A program made the position numbers and the translations under genes. 9,582 nucleotides of DNA from Thermoplasmata archaeon (GTDB lineage Archaea; Thermoplasmatota; Thermoplasmata; UBA10834): assembly GCA_022865445.1 (NCBI GenBank), contig JALHSX010000090.1, forward strand, positions 1-9,582. Direction: 5' to 3'. Positions 1 to 6,510 of this stretch are shown in pieces. How positions within the stretch are numbered: position 1 is the stretch's first letter; each line of letters opens with the position of its first letter. The notes below the pieces were generated by a model. The model had not been told where the DNA came from. It did no database searches and was given only the letters and a program-made list of their open reading frames with translations.

Positions 1-2
1 CC

Positions 3-1283
3 ATGCGTGGAAGCATTCCGGAGAGCCTTGTCAAGGAGACCTTGAGAAAGCTGCCAAAGACCGTGGACTTGTGCGCGCGCAACCCGAAGCAGGACATGCG
101 GGCCCCGAAGGTCGGGCCGCCATACATGGCTACGAACGGCACAGCTGTCTATATGACGGACCTCGAGACAGGGAATAGACACACGACTCTCGGCAAGAAC
201 CTCAAGGATTTCATGGTGCTATGCGATGCGATGGATCCGCTTGACTACGTCTGGCCCATAGTGACCGCGCATGATGCTCCTGTCAAGACGCACGCCTTGA
301 GCGAACTCACGATCTCGCTTCTCAACACGACCAAGCATGTTCAGGGGGAGGCGATGTCGGCTGAAGAGGCGAGAGCTGAAATCGACGTTGCCGCTGCGAT
401 TGCTGGTGGGAAAGACGCGCTCGCGAGGAGGCCGTTGTTCTCAGTCATCCAATGTCCCATTTGCCCGCTTGAGTTCGAGAAGGGTTCGATCGAAGCGGTT
501 ATGGAATTCGCCAGTGCTGGAATACCAGTTGTATCGATGTCTATGGCATTGACGGGACTCACATCCCCAGTCACGCTTGCCTCCACCATAGCGATCGTGA
601 ATGCAGAGAACCTTGCGAGCTTCGCGATCTCGCAGATGACCAAGGCGGGAGCACCAGTGGTATACAGCTCGGAATCGACCTCGCCGAACATGAGGACAGG
701 AGAGATACACTACGGCGCGGTCGAGGAGACTCTAATCGCGGCAGCAGCCGCACAGATGGCGAAGCATTATGGAGCGTCCACGATGGTCGGAGGGTTCGGC
801 GTAGGGCTCGGCGGAGAATCACCGGGAATATACTTCGATCCTGCGGAGCTTGTGTTCACGAGCAACTCGTCTCTAGCCCTGACTGATTTCGCATCTGGCA
901 TAGGCGGACTCGATCAGGCAAAAGGTGCGTCGTTAGAACAGGTCATAATCGATTGCGACCTCTGGGAGAACATCCGGGAACTAAGAAGAGACGTTCCGCT
1001 GGACGACGCTCATTTCGCAATCGACCTCGTGAGATCGGTTGGCCCTGGAGGCAACTTCCTGAAGGAAATCCACACGGCGAGGAATATGAGGAAGGAACTC
1101 TTCATCCCGAGTCAAGAGAAATCAGACAACCTTGCACTATACCGTCTGAACAAAGACCGCAGAGAGATGGTCGCGAAAGCGAAAGAGCGAGTGAAGAAGA
1201 TCTTGTCGACTCACGTTCCCGAGCCGGTGGACAAACAGACAAAGAAGGAAGTAGACAGGATCTTGAGCACTTACGAGCGCTGA
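3..1283 (+). CDS. MttB-superfamily (non-pyrrolysine) methyltransferase, 5'-truncated by window edge
   Basis: This is a trimethylamine-methyltransferase-like protein. Members move a methyl group from a methylated or quaternary amine to the Co(I) corrinoid of a partner protein in the cytoplasm. The visible 426 residues match the family: IPESLVKETL near the N-terminus, the barrel segment ALTGLTSPVTLAS (about 181-193) followed by VNAENLA, then APVVYSSES and the glycine-rich GGFGVGLGGESPG (about 262-274). MttB proteins are about 480-495 residues, so roughly 60-70 N-terminal residues are missing. The ATG at position 3 is probably internal and the gene should continue to the left. The frame has no in-frame TAG and ends in TGA, so this is a non-Pyl member, the class that includes the betaine methyltransferases MtgB, MtpB, MtcB and MtyB. 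Substrate cannot be read from sequence. No corrinoid protein gene follows; the next gene is convergent, 13 bp away. Family is secure, substrate unknown. Confidence 0.9.
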   Translation: MRGSIPESLVKETLRKLPKTVDLCARNPKQDMRAPKVGPPYMATNGTAVYMTDLETGNRHTTLGKNLKDFMVLCDAMDPLDYVWPIVTAHDAPVKTHALSELTISLLNTTKHVQGEAMSAEEARAEIDVAAAIAGGKDALARRPLFSVIQCPICPLEFEKGSIEAVMEFASAGIPVVSMSMALTGLTSPVTLASTIAIVNAENLASFAISQMTKAGAPVVYSSESTSPNMRTGEIHYGAVEETLIAAAAAQMAKHYGASTMVGGFGVGLGGESPGIYFDPAELVFTSNSSLALTDFASGIGGLDQAKGASLEQVIIDCDLWENIRELRRDVPLDDAHFAIDLVRSVGPGGNFLKEIHTARNMRKELFIPSQEKSDNLALYRLNKDRREMVAKAKERVKKILSTHVPEPVDKQTKKEVDRILSTYER

Positions 1284-1296
1284 ACTGACGAAACTC

Positions 1297-1824
1297 TCAC
1301 CTCGCCGGCATGATCGATTCGACGAACTTCTGCCACCTCTTCGCATCCTCGACCCTGCTCAGCAAATCTCTCTTCCGGAACTCCGCCTTCTCAGGCGTCT
1401 CGACTGAACGAAGCTCGTCTATGGCCCTCAGAAGACCGCAGGTCTCTTCGAGCAGCTCCTTGGCCGAGTTCAACGTCATCGGGTCATGCGCGAGTTTCTT
1501 CTCGAGCTCGCGCTCCTTCGCCTTGAGATGATGGATCAGTTGGTTGACTTGGGCGATGTCTTCAGGCGTGAGTTTCTCCTTGCTGGTGAGATTGTACACG
1601 ATTTCCCGAAGATCAATCTCCGAGTCGCCGAGCATCTCATGCTCCGGAATCAGCATCCCGACCCAGTAGACGAGCGAGTGTATGCGGGCTATCATCTTCG
1701 CCCTATCCTCGCCAGTAAGGAGCAGCCTGGCATCGATGCCCTCGGTTTCCCTTGCCGTCTTCGTGGCGGAATCGCCTGTCATCAGAGTCTGGGGATAACA
1801 CTTCGAGCCTTTAGCGGTTTTCAC
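1297..1824 (-). CDS. Small helical protein of unknown function (possibly archaeal DUF5788-like)
   Basis: The 175-residue product has no signal peptide or membrane segment and looks cytoplasmic. Residues 1-35 are low in recognisable structure. A core follows with ARIHSLVYWVGMLIP (46-60) and DLREIVYNL (71-79), then a charged helical stretch likely to be a coiled coil (about 84-130) and LLRAIDELRS (131-140). The RIHSLVYWVG...IP and LLRAI...L pattern recalls, from memory, the archaeal DUF5788 family; I cannot confirm this. Function is unknown. Start choice: GTG at 1824 is the farthest in-frame start (TGA lies nine codons upstream), with GGAGG on the minus strand at 1845-1841, a long 16-nt spacing. 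ATG at 1782 is an alternative without a Shine-Dalgarno site. It lies 55 bp downstream of the HemL-like aminotransferase on the same strand, so co-transcription is likely. Its 3' end converges on the MttB-like gene. Two hairpins overlap the GTG. Confidence 0.72.
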   Translation of the reverse strand: MKTAKGSKCYPQTLMTGDSATKTARETEGIDARLLLTGEDRAKMIARIHSLVYWVGMLIPEHEMLGDSEIDLREIVYNLTSKEKLTPEDIAQVNQLIHHLKAKERELEKKLAHDPMTLNSAKELLEETCGLLRAIDELRSVETPEKAEFRKRDLLSRVEDAKRWQKFVESIMPAR

Positions 1825-1845
1825 GGAAAACCCGTGAACGCCTCC
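1816..1845 (-). promoter_or_regulatory. Overlapping alternative hairpins and distant SD at the start of the small helical gene
   Basis: Two perfect 7-bp inverted repeats overlap here and cannot form together. One pairs GGTTTTC (1816-1822) with GAAAACC (1826-1832) around a 3-nt loop. The other pairs TTCACGG (1820-1826) with CCGTGAA (1832-1838) around a 5-nt loop. On the minus-strand transcript the GUG start codon (1824-1822) lies inside both structures, and GGAGG (1845-1841) lies just upstream, 16 nt from the GUG. The repeats are directly visible. Control of translation by start-codon occlusion is inference, and a protein operator at the DNA level is equally possible. Confidence 0.4.
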
Positions 1846-1879
1846 AAGAAATCACGAAGAAGGGGTTTGGATCCATAGC

Positions 1880-3229
1880 TCATTCCTTCGCGATCCGCTG
1901 GAACGCTTGGTCTGAGATCTCCAGCGACCTCTCGATGTCTTCTTTCGAGTGCGCCAAGGAAGTGAAGAAGTGCTCATCAGCATGCGGCACGCCGAAGAAC
2001 ACGCCCTTGCCGAGAGAGTACATGAACCAGTGCTTCCACTTCTCAGGGTCGACATTGAACGCGTCCCGCCAAGTCCTTATCTCGTGGTCCGTGAAGTACA
2101 TCTGACCCAGAGAGCCCACGGATTCGACCCATACATCTACTCCTCTGTCCTGGGCGACATCTCTCAGGCCGTGGAACAGCGAGTCGCCAATCCTGTCGAT
2201 CTTCGAGTACGTCCCGGGCTTGGATAGGATTTCGAGGGTCGTGAGGCCCGCGGTCACGGACACTGGATGTGCGTTGTAGGTTCCGCCATGGTAGACGTTT
2301 CCGCCCTCCTTGGGGATGATCTCCTCCATGATCGCCTTCTTGCCCCCGAAGCCGGCGAGCTGATACCCGCCTCCTGCGATCTTGGCTATCGATGTGATGT
2401 CCGGCTTCACATCGTATCTCTCCTGAGCTCCGCCAAAAGCGACTCTGAATCCGGTGAGGACCTCGTCGAAGATCAGAACGATCCCGAGACTTTTAGTGAG
2501 TTTCCTAAGCTTCTTCAGATAGTTGTCCCTTGGCGCGAAGCACCCGCCGCCCGCTTGCACGGGCTCGATGATGACGGCAGCGAGGTCATCTGCATTCTTT
2601 GTGAGGACCTCCTCGGTGACGTCCCAGTCGTTGAACGGATAGATCACCAGCAAGTCTGAGATGCTCTTCGGGATGCCTGTGCCGAATGGAACGGCAGGTT
2701 GGCATCTGCTGTCCTTCAGTTTGTCCGGAGGAATGTCAACGCACTGCAACGCATAGTCATGACCGCCGTGGTACGAGCCCTCTGCCTTCGCGACTTTCTC
2801 CTTGCCCGTGTATGCCCTCGCGACTCTCAGCGGGTGCATCGTTGCCTCGGTTCCCGAGTTGGCGAACCTGAACATCTCGATGGACGGCATGGCCTTCTTG
2901 ACCATGTTCACGTACTCTAAAGCCAGCTCACCGGAAGCGCCGAACATCGTACCTTTGTCGACCTGCTCTTTGACCGCCCGGATGACTGCCGGATGGTTGT
3001 GCCCGAGTATCATCGGGCCGTAGCCAAGCGCGTAGTCGATTATCCTGTTCCCGTCGATGTCCCACAAATAGGCGCCCTTCGCGCGCTTCACATAGAACGG
3101 ATAAGGTTCGAAGAACCGCACGTTGCTCTCCACTCCTAACGGTATCAGTTTCTTCGCCTTGTCGAAATGCGCTTTCGATTTGCTCGTCCTAGCCACATAC
3201 TCCTTCTCGTAACTTGCCTGTGCTGCCAT
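1880..3229 (-). CDS. Class III PLP-dependent aminotransferase, glutamate-1-semialdehyde aminomutase-like
   Basis: This 449-residue fold-type I PLP enzyme belongs to the HemL/class III aminotransferase group and would act in the cytoplasm. In order it shows the N-terminal LWDIDGNRIIDY (55-66), GHNHP (76-80), the phosphate-binding NSGTEAT (124-130), SYHGGHD (152-158), IIEPVQAGGG (220-229), the PLP-ring aspartate in IFDEVLTG (253-260), and the Schiff-base lysine K283 in IAKIAGGG. All core PLP residues are present. It differs from typical HemL: the usual GGVNSPVR region is LGVESNVRFF, the GTLSGNP segment is HGGTYNAHP (314-322), and it is about 20 residues longer. It may therefore be an aminotransferase or aminomutase on another substrate. 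The start is supported by GAGGT (3242-3238, minus strand) 8 nt before ATG. No other tetrapyrrole gene is nearby. It leads an apparent two-gene operon with the small helical protein and diverges from the QueG-like gene. Confidence 0.92.
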   Translation of the reverse strand: MAAQASYEKEYVARTSKSKAHFDKAKKLIPLGVESNVRFFEPYPFYVKRAKGAYLWDIDGNRIIDYALGYGPMILGHNHPAVIRAVKEQVDKGTMFGASGELALEYVNMVKKAMPSIEMFRFANSGTEATMHPLRVARAYTGKEKVAKAEGSYHGGHDYALQCVDIPPDKLKDSRCQPAVPFGTGIPKSISDLLVIYPFNDWDVTEEVLTKNADDLAAVIIEPVQAGGGCFAPRDNYLKKLRKLTKSLGIVLIFDEVLTGFRVAFGGAQERYDVKPDITSIAKIAGGGYQLAGFGGKKAIMEEIIPKEGGNVYHGGTYNAHPVSVTAGLTTLEILSKPGTYSKIDRIGDSLFHGLRDVAQDRGVDVWVESVGSLGQMYFTDHEIRTWRDAFNVDPEKWKHWFMYSLGKGVFFGVPHADEHFFTSLAHSKEDIERSLEISDQAFQRIAKE

Positions 3230-3448
3230 GGTGCACTACCTCGCATGTTCTAGAAGGACCACTTGGAAAAGCCCAGCACCATTTTCGGCAGTATCAAAGA
3301 ACATTGACCCACACGGATAATGCCATAGCCTTGGGCAGTCCTCTTCGCTGCTCCGCAATGAGAGGCCTGATAGAAAAGGATTGCTAGAGCTGGTTGTGTT
3401 TCAAAACGAGAGAAACGGTTATGTGTTCAACAGAAGCTGTACTCATGG
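3230..3448. other. Divergent intergenic region
   Basis: These 219 bases separate the 5' ends of the HemL-like and QueG-like genes and must hold both promoters. I see no gene, tRNA or clear riboswitch. Visible elements are the Shine-Dalgarno site of the minus-strand gene (3242-3238), an 8-bp palindrome TTCTAGAA (3248-3255) close to it, and a weak CCTCT...AGAGG inverted repeat around 3340-3365. No strong TATA box is evident for the minus-strand gene. Confidence 0.5.
3418..3425 (+). promoter_or_regulatory. Weak TATA-like element, possible leaderless promoter of the QueG-like gene
   Basis: GTTATGTG, preceded by the purine-rich CGAGAGAAAC (3408-3417) as a possible BRE, is centred about 28 bp before the ATG at 3449. 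That is the spacing expected if transcription starts at or near the start codon. No Shine-Dalgarno sequence is present before that ATG, which fits a leaderless mRNA. The TATA match is poor, so this is tentative. Confidence 0.27.
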
Positions 3449-4468
3449 ATGACAATCGAGGGCGACCTCCGAGAGAAGGCCAAAGAAATGGGCATGCATC
3501 TTGTTGGATTCTCTGCGATCGAGAAGACATCCTATGCTGAGATCGTCCGGTCGAGGATCTCGCAGGGACTGATCCCTGAGGAGATTGTGGAACTCACCGA
3601 ATGCTTCCAAGTACCAGACTTCTTCGCTGACCCGACACGATCTCTAGCAGGGGCAAAGACGCTGATCTGTGTCGGCCAATCGTATCTCGAACGAAAGAGC
3701 GCTCCGAAGGACATGTCGATGAGAGGGGTCATCGGAAGACACTATTGGAGGGACAGCTACACAGACTTGGTCAAGAAGCGCGATGATATGGTCAAACATC
3801 TGCGGTCTGCAGGGTTCAAGGCGGAGAAAGCAAAGGTGCACCCGAGGGAGGCCGCCAAGTTGACTGGATTGGCGTGGATCGGCAGGAACGCCCTGGCCAT
3901 CAACCCGACCTACGGCTCTTGGGCGTTGTACTACTCGATCGTGACCGATGCGGTCATCGAGCCGTCGCAGAGAATCGTCAAGAGCTGCCCGGAGAAATGT
4001 CGGAAATGCATGGAGGCCTGCCCGACGAAAGCCTTAGTCGAGCCGTACGTGCTGGATGTCAACAGGTGCCTCAACTACATCCTGGAGCAGAGAGGACCCT
4101 ATCCAGATTTCGCCAGGATACCGGCAGGCAACAGAGTGAACGGCTGCGACAAATGCCAAGAGGTCTGTCCGATGAACTCTGCTGCGAAGCCCGCTCCCAA
4201 GCATTTGACCGCGAGAGAGCTGGATCCCGAGCTGGTACCGTATCCGAAGCTGGATAGATGCTTCGAGGTGACGGACAGGGAGATGGCGGACAACTACGCG
4301 CACATGGATTGGTTCGAACCGTCCACTCGCTTCCTCAGAAGGAATGCGCTCATAGCAGCGGGCAACAGCGGCGAGAAAGAGCTGCTGAAGATTGCCAAGA
4401 AATATGAGCGGTCCGAGGACGAAGTCCTCAAGAACCACGCGAAATGGGCAAAAGAACGCCTGTCATAA
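3449..4468 (+). CDS. QueG-like (epoxyqueuosine reductase-related) double [4Fe-4S] protein
   Basis: This 339-residue cytoplasmic iron-sulfur protein has the QueG architecture. An N-terminal half carries GLAWIGRNALAINPTYGSW (about 140-158), matching the GLGWIGKN...GSW motif of cobalamin-binding QueG. It is followed by a ferredoxin-like pair: C180, C184, C187, C191-P and, after C207, C233, C236, C240-P, with GNRVNGCDKC close to the QueG GNRxxGCDxCQxxCP motif. The C-terminal part (about 289-339, ending KNHAKWAKERL) resembles the HEAT-like tail of QueG. QueG reduces epoxyqueuosine in tRNA using cobalamin and two [4Fe-4S] clusters. Here the conserved D-(S/T)-x-P-x-x-E segment, which carries the catalytic aspartate, reads KVHPREAAKL and is about three residues shorter. 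Archaea generally make archaeosine rather than queuosine, so the role is probably different and a corrinoid redox function is conceivable. The ATG at 3449 has no Shine-Dalgarno site. Confidence 0.88.
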   Translation: MTIEGDLREKAKEMGMHLVGFSAIEKTSYAEIVRSRISQGLIPEEIVELTECFQVPDFFADPTRSLAGAKTLICVGQSYLERKSAPKDMSMRGVIGRHYWRDSYTDLVKKRDDMVKHLRSAGFKAEKAKVHPREAAKLTGLAWIGRNALAINPTYGSWALYYSIVTDAVIEPSQRIVKSCPEKCRKCMEACPTKALVEPYVLDVNRCLNYILEQRGPYPDFARIPAGNRVNGCDKCQEVCPMNSAAKPAPKHLTARELDPELVPYPKLDRCFEVTDREMADNYAHMDWFEPSTRFLRRNALIAAGNSGEKELLKIAKKYERSEDEVLKNHAKWAKERLS

Positions 4469-4498
4469 TCCATCGCCCCCGGGCGCTGCGCTTCGAAT

Positions 4499-5524
4499 CT
4501 ACTTCTGCGGTTCGATGATCACCTTGATTGACTCGCCCGCCTTCGCCACGAGTTCGAACCCCTTGCCCGTATCCGCAAGGCCGAACCTGTGAGTGATCAT
4601 GTCGCTCACGACGATCTTCTTTGTCCAGAGCAGCTCGATCGCGTCCTTGATGTCATCCGGACTTCCAGCGTATGTCATGGTGACTGTGATCTCGTCCTTC
4701 CAGAGGTCTCCGAACGGCACGGGAACCTGAGTCCCGGGCATCGGAGGAGCGAACAGGAGAATCGTGCCGCCACGATCGACGGACTTGAACGCCTGATCGA
4801 TCGCACCGGTAGATCCTGCACAGACTATAACGAGGTCCGCGGGCCTTCCGCTGTTCGACTCGCGCACGAGCCTGGGAACGTCTTTCGACGCATCCAGGAC
4901 GACATCCGCGCCGAACCTCCGCGCAGCGTCCAGCCTGTAGTTCGAGAGGTCCGTCGCAATTATCTTCTCAGCACCGTAGGCCTTGGCGAGCTTGATGTTG
5001 AGCAGCCCCGCGATGCCACTGCCAAGTACAAGAACAGTCGAGCCGGGCTTGAATCGGCAGAGCTTGAATCCGCGGACAACACATGCCAACGGTTCGATGA
5101 ACGCTCCGTCGTCGTACGTGAGTTCCTCTGGCAGAACATATACGCCGTGCTCGAGATTGATTTCAGGAACGCGGATGTATTCGGCGAATCCACCTGGGTA
5201 GAAGTTAGTCGTCCGCAGAGTGTCACATGTCGATGTGTGCCCTGCCAAGCAGTACCTGCATTTCATGCAAGGAACATGGTGGGATACGAAGACGCGCTGG
5301 CCTACCTTGTGCTTCTTGACGCCCCTGCCGACCTCAACTATGTCTCCCGCGATCTCATGCCCTAGAACCAAAGGAGCGCGCTTGATCCTATACCATTCCA
5401 TGACGTCGCTGCCGCAGATGCCGCTCGCGACGACCTTGACCATGAGCTCGTTGTGCCCTACCTCTGGCTTCTGCATCTCCTGAAGGCGGACATTGCTGTT
5501 CCTGTAGTACATCGCGACGCGCAT
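4499..5524 (-). CDS. Zinc-dependent medium-chain alcohol/polyol dehydrogenase (MDR superfamily)
   Basis: This 341-residue cytoplasmic NAD(P)-dependent oxidoreductase resembles sorbitol and threonine dehydrogenases. It would interconvert a secondary alcohol and a ketone. Catalytic-zinc ligands are visible as C37 (SGICGSD), H56-E57 (LGHE) and E144 (FIEPLACVV). Structural-zinc cysteines are C86, C89, C92 and C100. The Rossmann motif is VLGSGIAG (166-173), and an aspartate at 192 (ATDLSNYRL) at the end of the second strand suggests NAD over NADP. Length is normal for the family. It lies 23 bp downstream of the LsrF-like gene on the same strand and is probably its operon partner, preceded by the imperfect Shine-Dalgarno site AGGGGA about 10 nt before ATG. 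It ends in TAG and converges on the QueG-like gene with a 30-bp gap. Substrate is not determinable; a sugar, polyol or a product of the neighbouring aldolase is likely. Confidence 0.93.
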   Translation of the reverse strand: MRVAMYYRNSNVRLQEMQKPEVGHNELMVKVVASGICGSDVMEWYRIKRAPLVLGHEIAGDIVEVGRGVKKHKVGQRVFVSHHVPCMKCRYCLAGHTSTCDTLRTTNFYPGGFAEYIRVPEINLEHGVYVLPEELTYDDGAFIEPLACVVRGFKLCRFKPGSTVLVLGSGIAGLLNIKLAKAYGAEKIIATDLSNYRLDAARRFGADVVLDASKDVPRLVRESNSGRPADLVIVCAGSTGAIDQAFKSVDRGGTILLFAPPMPGTQVPVPFGDLWKDEITVTMTYAGSPDDIKDAIELLWTKKIVVSDMITHRFGLADTGKGFELVAKAGESIKVIIEPQK

Positions 5525-5547
5525 TTGTCCCTGTCCCCTTGTGCAGT

Positions 5548-6339
5548 CTACTTCTCCTTCGAGAGCTTCTTGTAGAGATCGTAAGCTTGCTTCACTGTCG
5601 CATCTTCGTGGACGATCTTCCTGACAGCCTTGATCATCGGTATCGGGTTGTCCGATTGCCAGATGTTCCTGCCCATGTCGACGCCCGCAGCTCCCGCCTT
5701 GATCGATTTGAATGTGAGCTCAAGCGCCTCCTTCTCGGGAAGCTTCGGTCCGCCGGCGACGACGATAGGGACGGGGCAGCTCTCGACGACCTTCTCGAAG
5801 TCGTCACAGTAATAGGTCTTGACGATGTGAGCGCCGATCTCCGCCGCAATCCTGCTTGCGAGCGACAAGTACCGCGCATCCCTCTTCCCGAGCTCTTTTC
5901 CGACAGCCGTGACCGCAAGGACAGGCATGCCGTGCTTCTGTCCCTCGTTCACGAGCTCTGAGAGGGCGAGCAAGGTCTGTCTTTCATGCTTGCTCCCGAC
6001 GAAAATCGAAAGCGCGATGCCCGAAGCGTTCAGTCTCAGCGCGTCCTCGACGCTTGTGATTATCCCTTCGTTTGAGAGGTCTTCGCCGACTATGCTGGTG
6101 CCGCCCGAGACTCTCAGCACGACTGAATTGCATATGCCGGGGTCGATCGATGATCTCAACACACCTCTGGTTAGCATGATCGCGTCCGCGTAAGGCGCCA
6201 AAGGCATGATGGTCTTCCTCGGAACCTCCAGTCTACTCGTAGGTCCTAGAAAATAGCCGTGGTCCACAGCTAGCATGACTGAACGGCCAGTATCGGGCAT
6301 TATTATCCGAGATATTCTGTTCTTCATACCCCAATCCAT
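5548..6339 (-). CDS. lsrF: LsrF-like class I aldolase/thiolase (3-hydroxy-5-phosphonooxypentane-2,4-dione thiolase family)
   Basis: The 263-residue TIM-barrel enzyme closely resembles E. coli LsrF along its length as remembered: DWGMKNRISRI (2-12), VDHGYFLGPT (25-34), LTRGVLRS (56-63), LSNEGI, AVTAVGKEL (142-150), the probable Schiff-base lysine K174 in HIVKTYY, VVAGGPKLPEKEALE (193-207) and GVDMGRNIWQSDNP (219-232). LsrF transfers the acetyl group of a phosphorylated AI-2 derivative to CoA, and relatives are DeoC/FbaB-type aldolases. The frame stays open to 6519, but ATG 6339 is preferred: it begins at the conserved MDWGM, has GAGGAGG 10 nt upstream, and a TATA box lies within the longer version. 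E. coli LsrF has about 30 more N-terminal residues, so this form is short. No other lsr gene is present. It heads an operon with the zinc dehydrogenase, and the native substrate may differ from AI-2. It ends in TAG. Confidence 0.88.
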   Translation of the reverse strand: MDWGMKNRISRIIMPDTGRSVMLAVDHGYFLGPTSRLEVPRKTIMPLAPYADAIMLTRGVLRSSIDPGICNSVVLRVSGGTSIVGEDLSNEGIITSVEDALRLNASGIALSIFVGSKHERQTLLALSELVNEGQKHGMPVLAVTAVGKELGKRDARYLSLASRIAAEIGAHIVKTYYCDDFEKVVESCPVPIVVAGGPKLPEKEALELTFKSIKAGAAGVDMGRNIWQSDNPIPMIKAVRKIVHEDATVKQAYDLYKKLSKEK

Positions 6340-6348
6340 GAGAGAGCA

Positions 6349-6356
6349 CCCTCCTC
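6349..6356 (-). promoter_or_regulatory. Shine-Dalgarno site that fixes the LsrF-like start
   Basis: The minus strand reads GAGGAGGG here, a near-ideal match to the archaeal anti-Shine-Dalgarno sequence. GGAGG ends 10 nt before ATG 6339. It supports the MDWGM start over the in-frame start at 6519, 60 codons upstream. Confidence 0.75.
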
Positions 6357-6388
6357 GATGTCTGCCTGTGTTTGGAACAGGAGCCACG

Positions 6389-6397
6389 ATATTTATA
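6389..6397 (-). promoter_or_regulatory. Archaeal TATA box of the LsrF-like/dehydrogenase operon
   Basis: The minus strand reads TATAAATAT, preceded by GTGAACC as a possible BRE. A start site about 25 bp downstream would fall near 6368, giving a leader of about 29 nt that contains the GAGGAGG site. The box lies inside the longer N-terminal reading of the gene, which argues against that reading. It is the best promoter match in the window. Confidence 0.6.
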
Positions 6398-6472
6398 GGT
6401 TCACAGATGAGAGCTGGCGGACTCACACCTGCGAAGGTTCGATTGCATCGATACGCCCAGTGAGATGGGAAC

Positions 6473-6480
6473 AATAAAAA
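6473..6480 (+). promoter_or_regulatory. Candidate TATA box for the NosD/PKD surface protein
   Basis: AATAAAAA lies about 35 bp before the ATG at 6511. A start site about 25 bp downstream would leave a leader of roughly 10 nt, with only GGTG (6505-6508) as a weak Shine-Dalgarno match. The spacing fits an archaeal promoter with a very short leader, but an A-run is weak evidence on its own. Confidence 0.38.
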
Positions 6481-6510
6481 GCGGGTACAACATCTCATGG
6501 GTCGGGTGCG

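Noticed and set aside
3..1283. Pyrrolysine-containing MttB
   Set aside because: The frame is open to a TGA with no in-frame TAG, so there is no pyrrolysine codon in the visible part, which covers the region where MttB carries it.
1486..1878. 130-codon plus-strand frame opposite the small helical gene
   Set aside because: The minus-strand reading gives a coherent helical protein with a plausible family motif, while the plus-strand translation shows no recognisable feature.
3330..3365. Possible structured RNA or riboswitch in the divergent intergenic region
   Set aside because: Only short competing stems (GGGCAG/CTGCTC and CCTCT/AGAGG) are present. They match no known riboswitch core, and the position is far from either start.
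4474..4485. CGCC/GGCG inverted repeat between the QueG-like and dehydrogenase genes, as a terminator
   Set aside because: The stem is only 4-5 bp with a tiny loop and no T-tract. Archaeal termination relies mainly on T-runs.
4589..5365. 258-codon open frame antisense to the zinc dehydrogenase
   Set aside because: It is fully inside a gene with intact zinc and NAD motifs. No domain, no promoter or Shine-Dalgarno site supports it.
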